From Limnochorda pilosa (GTDB lineage: Bacteria > Bacillota > Limnochordia > Limnochordales > Limnochordaceae), in assembly GCF_001544015.1 (NCBI RefSeq), contig NZ_AP014924.1:1550001-1614000 (forward strand): a stretch of DNA of 64,000 nucleotides, in the 5' to 3' direction. The notes below the pieces were generated by a model. The model was not told where the DNA came from, made no database searches, and worked only from the letters and a program-made list of their open reading frames with translations. The translations under genes and the position numbers were made by a program. Below are positions 34,084 to 43,340 of the stretch, one piece after another (the stretch's first letter is position 1; every line of letters begins with the position of its first letter).

Positions 34084-37000
34084 ATGGAGCTCACCCCCAA
34101 TGCCCGAACGGTGTTGGAGCACCGCTACCTGCGGCGCGAGGGCGGCCGCATCGTGGAGACGCCGGAAGAGCTCTTCCGGCGGGTGGCGCACAACCTCGCG
34201 TCCGTGGACGGTGAGGTGTACGGCAAGGACGCAGACGAGGTGCGGGCCCTCGAGGAACGCTTCTACCGGTTCATGACGGAGCTGGAGTTCCTCCCCAACT
34301 CGCCCACGCTGATGAACGCGGGGCTCGCCCTACAGCAACTGTCCGCCTGCTACGTCCTCCCTGTGGAGGATTCCCTCGAGGGCATCTTCGACAGCCTGAA
34401 GGCGGCGGCGCTGATTCACCAGTCCGGAGGAGGCTGCGTGGCCGGTGACTCGCTGGTACACACCACCTTCTGCGGCCTGGAGGAGATCGAGACCCTGTAC
34501 CAGCGCGTGGCTGCCACGGGCTGCCACGCCGAGGATCGCGGAGACCATCGGGTGATGGATGTGGGGCACCTGGGCATCCGCACCCTGGCCGTGGACCCGC
34601 GAACCGGACGGTTTGAGGCTAAGCGGATCACCCATTTGTGGGAATGGGACGTGCCCTCCGACGCCCAGGTGACCGTGCGCGGCTCCGACGGGAGCGAGGT
34701 GACGACCAGTGCCTGGCACCCCTTCTACGTCTTCGACGGCAAGGGCCTGGTGGAGCGGCGGGCCGATCAGCTCCGCAAGGGCGACATCTTGCTGACGGCC
34801 AACGCGTCGTGCCGGGAAAGCTGGCCCTTCACCGAGTATCGTTCGGTGGGCGGCTTGATCCTGGACGAGGAGATGGGCTGGCTCCTGGGATACTTCCTCG
34901 GAGATGGCTCCCTCGATATCGTCCACGACCGGCAAGCAGGCTCCACTGCGCCTCGTATCCGATTCGTCGACGGCCGGCGGGATTCGATCGACTACGCCGC
35001 GAGCGTGCTTTCCAGACTCGGGGTGAAGGTCACCCCCCACAGGGACGGGCGCGGTCCGTTCAGGTTGTCTGCGACCCTACGGTCCTTCACGGAGCCTTTC
35101 GTCAAGCTGGCCCAGGTTCAGCCTGGGGCGCAGCGCAACCTTACCCTCCCGGAGATGGTCGGCAAGTCGCCTCTCAGCGTGGTGGCTGCCTTTCTGGGGG
35201 GCCTGGTGGACGCGGACGGACACGTAAACGTGAGCCACCGGCGGGTGGAGGTCTTCACCATCCACCACGACCTCGCCAGGCGGTTGATGGGCCTGCTGAG
35301 CACCCTGGGTTTCGATCCGACCCTCAGGGTCAAGAAGCCGCATGGGAAGGCGCTTCGCCAGGGCTATGCGGTGGAGCTCGCGAGCGGCAAGAAGGCGCAT
35401 GAACTGGTGGAGTTGATCAGGCCGTGGGTCCACGACCCGCTGAAGGCGGAGCGGCTGGGCCAGCTCACGATGGCCGTGCGGCACAATACCCGGCTCAACC
35501 TGCCGATCCCGTTCGAGTGGGTGCGAGACCTCCTCGACGCAGCGGGTGTGCAGGTGTACACCACATCGATCCATCGGGGGCCGCTGCAGGTCGGCCGGCA
35601 CCGGATCCGGCTCCACCCCACGCGCCGGGGCCTAGGCATCGACGAGCAGAAGCTCCGCGAGCTCGTTGCGGCCCTGCGCGAGGTGCTCCCCGCGGAATAC
35701 GACGCGCGGCTCGAATTGCTCGATCGCCTAGCCAACGGATGGACGACGGTGGAGGACGTTCGGCTCAACCGGGAGCCAAGACGCTTCTACGACTTCACGG
35801 TGGACGGGTACAACAACTATCTGGCAGGGGCCGGAAAGATGTGGGTCGTGCACAACACCGGCTTCTCCTTCAGCCGCCTCCGCCCCCAGGGTTCCCCGGT
35901 GCACACCTCGGGCGGGGTGGCCAGCGGTCCCGTCTCCTTCATGAAGGTCTTCGACGCGGCCACCCACTCCATCAAGCAGGGCGGGAAGCGGCGGGGCGCC
36001 AACATGGGGATCCTGCGGGTGGACCACCCGGACATCCTCCAGTTCATCACGTGCAAGGCGTCCGGAGTCGACGTGACCAACTTCAACATCTCCGTGGCCG
36101 TGACCGACGCGTTCATGGAGGCGCTGGAGGCCGACGGCGAGTACGACCTGGTCAACCCGAGCGACGGGCGGGTGGTGGGCCGCTTGCGGGCCCGGGACGT
36201 CTGGGAGATGATGGCCGAGAACGCGTGGCGGAACGGCGACCCAGGCGTGGTCTTCATCGACCGGATCAACCGGGAGAACCCCAACCGCCACGCAGAGGTC
36301 ATCGAAGCGACCAACCCCTGCGTCACCGGCGACACCTGGGTGCAGACGAGCGAGGGCCCGCGCCAGGTGCGCGAGCTCCTGGGCCGCCCCTTCTTCGCCC
36401 GGGTGGACGGGAAGGACGTGCCCTCAGGGCCGGTGGGTTTCTTCGTCACGGGAACCAAGCCTGTCGTGCGGCTCCGCACCGCGGAGGGGCACACGCTCAA
36501 GCTGACCCCGGACCACCGGCTCCGCCGGGTGAGCCGGGTGACCCCTTGGGGCATCGAGAGCACCTGGTGCGAGGCACGGGACCTGCAGCCGGGCGACCTG
36601 GTGCTGCTTCACGACCACAACGCCGCCCCGACGTGGGCGGGTTCCCACACCTTCGAGGAAGGGTACCTGGCGGGACTGCTGGTGGCGGGGGGCACGCTGC
36701 TCGCGGATGCGGCCGAGCTCTTGGTTACGAGCCCCGCGGCCGTCGCCAACGGGACCGACTCCCAACAGGGGGAGGCGGCCGCCGCCATGGCCCGTGCCGT
36801 GGAGCAGGCGGCCAGGACCTTGCCCGAGCCGGGCGGCTTCCCCGGGTGGAGCCCGCCGGCCGCCGGGACGCGGCGGGTACGGCTGGCCTCTCTCAAGGCC
36901 CTCGCGACGGGGCTGGGGTTGGCTACGGGCCGAAGGGGGATCACCCCCCAGGTGGAACGCGCATCCAGCGCGTTCTACCGGGGCTTCCTCCGGGGCCTCT

Positions 37001-39144
37001 TCGACATCCACGCAACCCTGGAGGGCTCCGAGAATGGGGTCCTGCGGGTGCGTCTCCATCTGCCCGACCCGGCCCAGGCCCCAGGAGTCCAGCGGATGCT
37101 GCTGCGAATGGGCATCGCCTCGCGCCTGGCCAGGCGCCCGCACGATGGGGCGCGCCGGAAGGGCGCGGCCGGAGAGGCTCGTCTCGCGACCCGAGGCGCT
37201 ACGGCTTCGGAGCTGGTGGTGACGGGCGAGAACGTGGAGCGCTTCGCCACGCGGGTCGGCTTCAGCGACCCGGGCCGCCAGATCAGGCTGGGGCGCCTGC
37301 TGCGGGATCGCCGGCAGCGTCCGGCCCGGGAGCCTTTCGTGGCCCGCGTGGAGCGGGTGGAGCCGGCGGGCGTCGAGGACGTCTTCGACGTCCAGGTGCC
37401 CGGCATCCACGCCTTCGACGCGAACGGCTTCGTCGCCCACAACTGCGGCGAGCAACCCCTTCCGCCCTACGGTAGCTGCAACCTGGGCTCGATCAACCTT
37501 GCCCGCTTCGTCCGGGAGCCCTTCACCGAGCAGGCCGGCGTGGACTGGGAGAGGCTCGGCGAGGCGACGCGCCTGGCCACCCACTTCCTGGACAACGTCA
37601 TCGACGCCAACCGGTACCCGCTGCCCGAGATCCGGGAGAAGTCGCTTCAGGACCGGCGGATCGGCCTGGGCGTGATGGGCTGGGCCGACCTCCTGGCCCA
37701 GATGGGCATTCCCTACGACTCCGAGGCGGCGGTGGCCAAGGCCAGCGAGGTGATGGGGTTCATCGAGCGGGAGGCCATTGAAGCGTCGAAGCGCCTGGCC
37801 GAGGAGCGGGGCGTCTACCCCTTGTGGAAGGGGTCCGTCTGGGAAGAGCGCGGCCTGCGGGTGCGGAACGCCACCCTCACCACCATTGCCCCCACGGGCA
37901 CCATCAGCATCATCGCAGGGGCCTCCAGCGGCATCGAGCCCTTCTTCAGCCTGGCCTTCACCCGGCACGTGCTGGACGGCGAGACGCTGAAGGAAGTGAA
38001 CCCGCTCCTGGAGCAGGTCGCCCGGATGCGGGGCTTCTGGAGCGAGGAGCTGGCGCAGCGGGTCGCGGAGAAGGGCAACGTGGACGGGCTGGAAGAGGTT
38101 CCCGAGGACGTCCGGCGGGCCTTCGTGACCGCCCACCAGATCGAGCCGGAGTGGCACGTGCGCATGCAGGCGGCCTTCCAGGCGCACGTCCACAGCGCGG
38201 TGAGCAAGACGGTCAACTTCCCGCACTCGGCCACGCCTCAGGACGTGGAGCACGTCTACCGGCTGGCCTGGGAACTGGGCTGCAAGGGCGTCACCATCTA
38301 CCGCGACGGCTCGCGGGCGGGCCAGGTGCTCACCGTGGGCACCGGCGAGCAGGAGTCGCTCGAGGCTCGGGAGGCCGTCGAGGCGGTCGCAGACGCCGAG
38401 GCGGAGCCGGATGCGGCCGGTTCCACAGGACAGAAGGTCAACGGAAGCTGGGGGCACATCCACCCCATCTCCCGGCCGGCCCGGCTCCACGGCATCACCG
38501 ACGCCCGGCAGACGCCGTTGGGCAAGCTCTTCCTGACCCTCAACCTGCTGGGTGACCACCCCATCGAGCTCTTCGCCCAGATCGGCAAGGCGGGAAGCGA
38601 CGTGAGCGCCTTCACCGAGGCCATCGCCCGCCTCGTCTCCCTGGCGCTGCGGAGCGGCATCGACCCCCACGAGATCGTCCACCAGCTGGAGGGCATCGGG
38701 GGGAGCCGCTCCGTGGGCTTCGGCCCCGGCCGGGTTCGCTCGGTTCCCGACGCCATCGGGCGCTTCATCGCCGACTACCTGCGGGAGCGGGAGGAAGGGC
38801 GCGAGAGCAGCCGGCCCCGGCCGGCGGGGTCGGTGACCGGCAGCGCTGCAGGGGCCGGGCCGGCAGCACCGGCAGCAGAGGAAGGCGCCGAGGGGCTACG
38901 GCTTCGGTTACCCTCCGGAGAGGGTGAGGTGCCCCAGAGCTCGCCATCCAGGGATCCGGTCGCCACGGCCACCGAGGCAGTGGGGAGCCCAGTGGCTCCG
39001 TCTCCGGCCTCGCAGAACGGCCACACGGGTCCGAAGAAGGCTGCGCCGGTGCGCTCGGACCTCTGTCCCCAGTGCGGCATGGATGCCCTGGTACACGAGG
39101 AGGGCTGCCTGAAGTGCATGAGCTGCGGCTTCTCCGAGTGCTGA
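34084..39144 (+). CDS. nrdJ: Class II (B12-dependent) ribonucleotide reductase with two inteins
   Basis: This gene encodes adenosylcobalamin-dependent ribonucleoside reductase, which makes deoxyribonucleotides with or without oxygen. The precursor has 1686 residues; removal of the 474- and 375-residue inteins leaves about 837. Extein landmarks are FLPNSPTLMNAG, GGG joined to TGFSFSRLRP, ATNP joined to CGEQPLPPYGSCNLGSINL (active-site cysteine), and TIAPTGTISIIAGASSGIEP. The C-terminus carries a CPQC/CMSC zinc-ribbon-like segment. The ATG at 34084 has GGGAGGAAG upstream; the frame's earlier start at 33925 lies in the promoter region. Confidence 0.95.
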   Translation: MELTPNARTVLEHRYLRREGGRIVETPEELFRRVAHNLASVDGEVYGKDADEVRALEERFYRFMTELEFLPNSPTLMNAGLALQQLSACYVLPVEDSLEGIFDSLKAAALIHQSGGGCVAGDSLVHTTFCGLEEIETLYQRVAATGCHAEDRGDHRVMDVGHLGIRTLAVDPRTGRFEAKRITHLWEWDVPSDAQVTVRGSDGSEVTTSAWHPFYVFDGKGLVERRADQLRKGDILLTANASCRESWPFTEYRSVGGLILDEEMGWLLGYFLGDGSLDIVHDRQAGSTAPRIRFVDGRRDSIDYAASVLSRLGVKVTPHRDGRGPFRLSATLRSFTEPFVKLAQVQPGAQRNLTLPEMVGKSPLSVVAAFLGGLVDADGHVNVSHRRVEVFTIHHDLARRLMGLLSTLGFDPTLRVKKPHGKALRQGYAVELASGKKAHELVELIRPWVHDPLKAERLGQLTMAVRHNTRLNLPIPFEWVRDLLDAAGVQVYTTSIHRGPLQVGRHRIRLHPTRRGLGIDEQKLRELVAALREVLPAEYDARLELLDRLANGWTTVEDVRLNREPRRFYDFTVDGYNNYLAGAGKMWVVHNTGFSFSRLRPQGSPVHTSGGVASGPVSFMKVFDAATHSIKQGGKRRGANMGILRVDHPDILQFITCKASGVDVTNFNISVAVTDAFMEALEADGEYDLVNPSDGRVVGRLRARDVWEMMAENAWRNGDPGVVFIDRINRENPNRHAEVIEATNPCVTGDTWVQTSEGPRQVRELLGRPFFARVDGKDVPSGPVGFFVTGTKPVVRLRTAEGHTLKLTPDHRLRRVSRVTPWGIESTWCEARDLQPGDLVLLHDHNAAPTWAGSHTFEEGYLAGLLVAGGTLLADAAELLVTSPAAVANGTDSQQGEAAAAMARAVEQAARTLPEPGGFPGWSPPAAGTRRVRLASLKALATGLGLATGRRGITPQVERASSAFYRGFLRGLFDIHATLEGSENGVLRVRLHLPDPAQAPGVQRMLLRMGIASRLARRPHDGARRKGAAGEARLATRGATASELVVTGENVERFATRVGFSDPGRQIRLGRLLRDRRQRPAREPFVARVERVEPAGVEDVFDVQVPGIHAFDANGFVAHNCGEQPLPPYGSCNLGSINLARFVREPFTEQAGVDWERLGEATRLATHFLDNVIDANRYPLPEIREKSLQDRRIGLGVMGWADLLAQMGIPYDSEAAVAKASEVMGFIEREAIEASKRLAEERGVYPLWKGSVWEERGLRVRNATLTTIAPTGTISIIAGASSGIEPFFSLAFTRHVLDGETLKEVNPLLEQVARMRGFWSEELAQRVAEKGNVDGLEEVPEDVRRAFVTAHQIEPEWHVRMQAAFQAHVHSAVSKTVNFPHSATPQDVEHVYRLAWELGCKGVTIYRDGSRAGQVLTVGTGEQESLEAREAVEAVADAEAEPDAAGSTGQKVNGSWGHIHPISRPARLHGITDARQTPLGKLFLTLNLLGDHPIELFAQIGKAGSDVSAFTEAIARLVSLALRSGIDPHEIVHQLEGIGGSRSVGFGPGRVRSVPDAIGRFIADYLREREEGRESSRPRPAGSVTGSAAGAGPAAPAAEEGAEGLRLRLPSGEGEVPQSSPSRDPVATATEAVGSPVAPSPASQNGHTGPKKAAPVRSDLCPQCGMDALVHEEGCLKCMSCGFSEC
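34435..35856 (+). other. Intein 1 in nrdJ, with LAGLIDADG endonuclease
   Basis: A 474-residue intein between GGG and TGFSFSRL of the host protein. It starts CVAGDSLVHT (Cys1), has the TxxH-type block B (TSAWHPF), and ends with block F/G FYDFTVDGYNNYLAG then MWVVHN, with Thr as the +1 residue. The homing endonuclease motifs LLGYFLGDGSL (about 34876-34911) and FLGGLVDADGHV (about 35188-35226) keep their catalytic acidic residues, so it may still be mobile. Confidence 0.93.
36319..37443 (+). other. Intein 2 in nrdJ, with decayed endonuclease
   Basis: A 375-residue intein inserted directly before the active-site cysteine (NP/CGEQPL). It starts CVTGDTWVQTSEGP, has block B LTPDHRL, and ends VFDVQVPGIHAFDANGFVAHN with Cys at +1. 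The LAGLIDADG positions read LAGLLVAGG (about 36667-36693) and LRGLFDIHA (about 36987-37013), so the catalytic aspartate is replaced in both (G and H). Splicing residues look intact; DNA cleavage is probably lost. Confidence 0.9.
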
Positions 39145-39262
39145 GACAGCCGCATCCGGCCTGACCGCCTGATCCACGCCAAGGTGCCCGGGATCTCGGT
39201 CCCGGGCGCCGCGCGTGACGGGATACCTGGCAGGCCCCATTCAACCCGCGAGTACGCCGGCC

Positions 39263-39292
39263 GGACCACGGGCACCAGGGCTGTGCTATAAT
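39263..39292 (+). promoter_or_regulatory. Promoter of the MNT/HepT module
   Basis: A perfect TATAAT (39287-39292) preceded by TGC (extended -10) lies 33 bp before the MNT start. A weak -35 (GGACCA, 39263-39268) sits 18 bp upstream. The extended -10 compensates for the poor -35. Confidence 0.6.
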
Positions 39293-39325
39293 CCATCCGA
39301 GGAGCCCGAGGGTGGGTGGTCAACC

Positions 39326-39787
39326 GTGGCCCGGGAGCACGAGCGGTACGCATCCTATGCCGCCGCCTGGAAGCGAAGAATCGACGAGCGAGAGGCCGAG
39401 AGGCGGTCGCGGTACCACGAGGCGCTTGCGGACGCGCACCGGCTGGCCGCGTTCCTGGCCGAGCAGCCTGGGGTACGGCGGGTCTGGCTCTTTGGCTCGG
39501 TTCTCCGCCCGGACGACTTCCGCTTGGACTCCGACCTGGACCTGGCGGTTGAGGGCCTTGGAGCGAGCCGGTTTTTCTGGGTCGCTTCCCGGTTGCAGGA
39601 ACGAACCGAGTTCGCCGTGGACCTGGTAGCATGGGAGGACGCCACCGAAGCGCTTCGCGCCGCGATCAGGACGGAGGGAGCGTTGCTCCATGGACGAGCA
39701 CCGGAAACAGAGCCAGCGTCTCCGCCGCCTCAAGGAGGAGATCCGAGCCGAGCTCGCCGAACTCGAGGAGGTGGTGCGCACCGGTGA
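39326..39787 (+). CDS. MNT-type nucleotidyltransferase, probable antitoxin
   Basis: A 153-residue protein with a minimal nucleotidyltransferase domain: the GS motif in LFGSVLRP and the metal-binding DSDLDLAVEG (GS..DxD). In MntA/HepT modules such enzymes AMPylate the HepT toxin and silence it. The GTG at 39326 follows the promoter at 39287. The last 30 or so residues are Pro/Arg-rich, unlike the family, and overlap the next gene by 98 bp in another frame. Confidence 0.8.
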   Translation: MAREHERYASYAAAWKRRIDEREAERRSRYHEALADAHRLAAFLAEQPGVRRVWLFGSVLRPDDFRLDSDLDLAVEGLGASRFFWVASRLQERTEFAVDLVAWEDATEALRAAIRTEGALLHGRAPETEPASPPPQGGDPSRARRTRGGGAHR

Positions 39788-40262
39788 TGAACTCACGCGA
39801 GGTATGGGCGTTGCCGTGCCCGACGAGCTCCGAAGAAGGGGCTTGGCCACCTTCCTGCAAGACTTCTACACGGGCTGCGAGCGCATCTTTCAGCGCATCG
39901 CCGAGGAATTCGACGGGGGCGCGCCCAGCAGCAGCGACTGGCACCGCCGCCTGCTCAACCAGATGGCCCGCACCGTTGAGGGCTTTCGCCCTGCCGTCCT
40001 GAGCGAACCCGCCACCCAGACGCTCGACGAGTACCTGCGTTTTCGGCACCTCTTCCGTAACCTGTATGGGCGCCACCTGGACTGGGAACGGATGCGCCCT
40101 CTGCTCGCCGCTCTGCCTGGAGCCTTCAGGACCGTTCGGGGCGAGATCGAATCGTTCTTCAGGTTCATCGACCGCCTGGTAGAGGTCCATGCCCGCTCAG
40201 CGGACGAGACCACGGAAGACCAGGACGAGGGGGCCGCCAGCCCCGGCCAGGGTCCTGTTTAG
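39690..40262 (+). CDS. HepT-like HEPN protein, probable RNase toxin
   Basis: A 190-residue helical protein resembling HepT-like toxins, partner of the MNT enzyme. The segment YLRFRHLFRNLYGRHLDWERMRP corresponds to the HEPN active-site region (R..RH..RNLYG). The ATG at 39690 lies inside the MNT gene with GGAGGGAG 9 bases upstream. Family members cut or degrade RNA (some tRNA) when not AMPylated. The exact target here is unknown. Confidence 0.75.
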   Translation: MDEHRKQSQRLRRLKEEIRAELAELEEVVRTGDELTRGMGVAVPDELRRRGLATFLQDFYTGCERIFQRIAEEFDGGAPSSSDWHRRLLNQMARTVEGFRPAVLSEPATQTLDEYLRFRHLFRNLYGRHLDWERMRPLLAALPGAFRTVRGEIESFFRFIDRLVEVHARSADETTEDQDEGAASPGQGPV

Positions 40263-40430
40263 CGACGACCGCCTCTGTGGCGAACGCAACGGGCTCGCGC
40301 CGTCTTGGCACGGGGGCGTGGCTTGAAGCACCACCCTTGCGCGGTGGGTCGCGGGGCAGAAGGAGTTTGGCTTCGGAGACAATAAAGAACACGAAAAGCT
40401 CATACACCTAACACCGGGGGAGGATCGCCC

Positions 40431-41558
40431 GTGAAGAGGGCCGAGCGGGTCGCAAGCCGCCTCCGAGCTTTCCGGGAGGCTCGGGGGCTGACGCAGGAGC
40501 AGCTGGCGCGCCTCTCGGGGCTCACCCGACAGACCGTGAGCGCGGTGGAGCAGGAAAGGGCATCGGTTTCCGCGGCCTCGGCGCTCCGCCTGGCCCGGGC
40601 GCTCGGCTGCACGGTGGAGGAGCTCTTCGCCCTGGAGGCTCCTGTGGGGGTCACCGCCCGGTGGGCGGGCGCGGAGGCACATCTCGTCCCTGGGCAACGG
40701 ATCTTCGTCGTCCAGCAGGCGGAAGGGTTCGTGGCCCTTCCCCTGGAGCGGGAGATCTGGTCCCTGCCGGCCGACGGGCGGGTGGACGCGGTGGCGCGTG
40801 ACGGGACGGTGGCGGTGGACCTCTGGCGCCGGCCCGCCGGGGAGGGCGCCCGTGCCATCCTCGCCGGATGCGATCCGGCGCTGCCCCTGCTGGGCCAGAG
40901 TGTGACCGCTCAGGGACGCGGGTTTGGGGTGGCGTGGCGGAACGCCACCAGCGGCCAGGCGCTGAGGCTGCTCGCCCAGGGCCTGGTGGCCGTGGCGGGC
41001 GTGCACCTGCTGGAAGAGGAGAGCGGGGAGTACAACCTCCCCTTCGTGCGGGCGGCCCTCAGCGGCCAGGCGGTGCGGCTCGTGCACCTGGCCTACGTCC
41101 ACGAGGGGTTGGCGGTGACGCCCGGCAATCCGCTGGGCATCCGGGGGCCGGAGGACCTGGCTCGGCCGGGAGTCCGCTTCGTCAACCGGCCTCGGGGCTC
41201 GGGGGCCCGGGCGCTCCTGGACCGCGAGCTCCGCCGGGCGGGTATACCGGCGTCGGCGGTCCTCGAATACGAGCGTGAGCTCCCCGGGCACCTGGATGTG
41301 GCCAGGGCCGTGGCCCTGGGGCTGGCCGACGCGTGCGTGACCACCGAATCGGCCGCTGTCTTGCTGGGCCTCGCCTTCGTGCCTCTGGCCCGGGAGCGCT
41401 ACGATCTGGCGGTTGCAGGCTCCTGCCTGGAGTGGCCGGTGGTGCGCGCCCTGCTGGACGTCCTGCACGAGACGGCCTTCCGGCGGGAGCTGGCGGCCCT
41501 GGGTCCCTACGAGGTGGGGGAGACCGGGAGGGAGCTGGCCCGCCTGGAGGCGGCGTGA
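40431..41558 (+). CDS. XRE-type regulator with a periplasmic-binding-protein-like sensor domain
   Basis: A 375-residue one-component regulator. Residues 1-65 form an XRE helix-turn-helix (RGLTQEQLARLSGLTRQTVS, AVEQERASVSAASALRLARA). Residues about 165-375 resemble a substrate-binding-protein (PBP-like) domain (GIRGPEDLARPGVRFVNRPRG, GSGARALLDREL). Such proteins control molybdate or tungstate genes. It precedes modA by 17 bp, with an excellent ribosome binding site between, so it probably regulates its own operon. A MerR- or ModE-type DNA site could not be identified. Confidence 0.82.
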   Translation: MKRAERVASRLRAFREARGLTQEQLARLSGLTRQTVSAVEQERASVSAASALRLARALGCTVEELFALEAPVGVTARWAGAEAHLVPGQRIFVVQQAEGFVALPLEREIWSLPADGRVDAVARDGTVAVDLWRRPAGEGARAILAGCDPALPLLGQSVTAQGRGFGVAWRNATSGQALRLLAQGLVAVAGVHLLEEESGEYNLPFVRAALSGQAVRLVHLAYVHEGLAVTPGNPLGIRGPEDLARPGVRFVNRPRGSGARALLDRELRRAGIPASAVLEYERELPGHLDVARAVALGLADACVTTESAAVLLGLAFVPLARERYDLAVAGSCLEWPVVRALLDVLHETAFRRELAALGPYEVGETGRELARLEAA

Positions 41559-41575
41559 CATCAGGAGGTGAGCCG

Positions 41576-42436
41576 ATGGGAGCCAAGGGACGGAGCGCGT
41601 GGCCGGTACGGTTGGGACGAGGGGCGTTCGCGGCGCTGGCCGTGGCAGCCCTCGGGGTGGCGACGGTGCTGGCAGGGGCCTCTGCGGCCAAGAGCGCCGC
41701 CGGTAGCCGGGAGACCGTCACCGTCTTCGCCGCGGCCTCGTTGCATGAGGCGTTCCGGGAGCTGGGTCGGCGGTTCGAGGCGGCCCATCCGGGAACCAGG
41801 GTGGTTTTCAGCTTTGCAGGAACCCAGGTGCTCCGGGCACAGATCGGCCAGGGTGCCCCGGCGGACGTCTTCGCCTCGGCCGACGAGGAGCACATGCAGG
41901 CGGCGGAGGAGGAGGGTCTCATCGTTCCGCCGGCGGAGCTCTTCGCCCGGAACCGCCTGGTGGTCATCGTGCCGGCGGAGAACCCCGCGGGCATTGAGGA
42001 CCTTCGGGATTTGGCTCATGACGGGGTGAAGCTGGTGCTGGCCCACTCCGACGTCCCCGCTGGCCGCTACGGCCGCGGGGTGCTGGAAGCCCTGGGCACA
42101 GACCCGAGGTTCGGCGAGGGTTACCCGGCGCGGGTGCTGGGCCGGCTGGTCTCGGAGGAGACGAACGTGCGCCAGGTGGTGGCCAAGGTGCAGCTGGGCG
42201 AGGCGGACGCGGGCATCGTCTACGCGACCGACGTGACGCCCGCCGTGCGGGATGCGCTGCGGGTGATCGAGATCCCCGCGGCTTTCAACGTCGTCGCCCG
42301 ATACCCCATCGCCGTCGTGCGCGGGGCACCCAACCCCGAATGGGCCGAGGCTTTCGTGAGGTACGTCCTCTCGCCGCAGGGACAAGCGGTGCTCCAGGCG
42401 TTCGGATTCGGACCGGGGGACGAGCCCCGTGGCTGA
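41576..42436 (+). CDS. modA: Molybdate/tungstate ABC transporter substrate-binding protein
   Basis: A 286-residue extracytoplasmic binding protein of the ModA family: VTVFAAASLHEAFRELGRRF, FSFAGTQVLRAQI, GAPADVFASADEEHM. The signal peptide ends near ASAAKSAAG without a lipobox cysteine, so it would be released as a soluble protein. The ATG at 41576 is fixed by TCAGGAGGTGA. It overlaps modB by 8 bp. Confidence 0.92.
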   Translation: MGAKGRSAWPVRLGRGAFAALAVAALGVATVLAGASAAKSAAGSRETVTVFAAASLHEAFRELGRRFEAAHPGTRVVFSFAGTQVLRAQIGQGAPADVFASADEEHMQAAEEEGLIVPPAELFARNRLVVIVPAENPAGIEDLRDLAHDGVKLVLAHSDVPAGRYGRGVLEALGTDPRFGEGYPARVLGRLVSEETNVRQVVAKVQLGEADAGIVYATDVTPAVRDALRVIEIPAAFNVVARYPIAVVRGAPNPEWAEAFVRYVLSPQGQAVLQAFGFGPGDEPRG

Positions 42437-43340
42437 ACCCGCCCCCAACGCATGGGTTCGGGAGGCGAGCCCGGCGGCCCGCCGCAAGGGCGTTGGGGCG
42501 CCGGGGGGCTGGACGCTGGGCGCCCTGGCCGGGCTGCTGGTGGCCTTCTTCGCCCTTCCCCTGGCCGCGCTGGCGTGGAAGGCCGCCGGATCCTCCGCGT
42601 TCTGGCCCATCCTCACCCGTCCTCTGGTGATGCAGGCGCTCCGCCTCAGCCTGGTGACCACCGGGGTGACGCTCCTGGCCTCGCTCGCGGCCGGGACGCC
42701 GCTTGCCTACCTGCTCGCCCGCCGTCGATTCCGGGGGCGGTGGGTGGTGGAGGTGGTCACCGAGCTTCCCATCGTGCTCCCGCCGGTGGTGGCCGGCGTG
42801 GGCCTCCTGACGGCGTTCGGGCGGAAGGGGCTCCTCGGCTCGACCCTGAACCTGCTGGGGGTGCAGCTTCCCTTCAGCACCGCGGCGGTGGTCCTCGCGC
42901 AGCTCTTCGTGGCCGCACCGTACTACGTGCGGAGCGCCGCAGGCGGATTCGAGGGCGTCGACCGGGAGGTGGAAGAGGCGGCGGCGGTGGATGGCGCCTC
43001 ACCCGCGCAGGTGCTCCGTTACGTGACCATGCCCCTGGCCGCCTCGGCCCTGGGCGCTGGCGCGGTCCTCACGTGGGCCCGAGCGCTTTCCGAGTTCGGG
43101 GCGACCCTCATGTTCGCAGGCAACTTCCTCGGACGCACCCAGACCATGCCTCTGGCCATCATGTCCGCCATGGAGACGGATCTGGACGCCGCGGTCGCCC
43201 TGGCCGTGCTCCTGGTGGGGGGCGCGGCCGCCGTGCTGGCCGCCTCCCGCCTTCTCACCCGTGCAGCGTCACACCGTGGAGCAACATCCCCAGGCAGAGG
43301 CCGGCCAGATCCCGGGGTTCCGCAGCCTTCCGCTCGATGA
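42429..43340 (+). CDS. modB: Molybdate/tungstate ABC transporter permease
   Basis: A 303-residue inner-membrane permease of the ModB/CysTW type with about six helices and the EAA loop EEAAAVDGASPAQVLRYVTMP. The GTG start overlaps modA. No modC ATPase follows. The last 28 residues (from about 43255) are Arg/Pro-rich, unlike the family, and run antisense to a probable TetR remnant; the gene may have been fused to foreign sequence by a deletion that also removed modC. Confidence 0.9.
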   Translation: MAEPAPNAWVREASPAARRKGVGAPGGWTLGALAGLLVAFFALPLAALAWKAAGSSAFWPILTRPLVMQALRLSLVTTGVTLLASLAAGTPLAYLLARRRFRGRWVVEVVTELPIVLPPVVAGVGLLTAFGRKGLLGSTLNLLGVQLPFSTAAVVLAQLFVAAPYYVRSAAGGFEGVDREVEEAAAVDGASPAQVLRYVTMPLAASALGAGAVLTWARALSEFGATLMFAGNFLGRTQTMPLAIMSAMETDLDAAVALAVLLVGGAAAVLAASRLLTRAASHRGATSPGRGRPDPGVPQPSAR

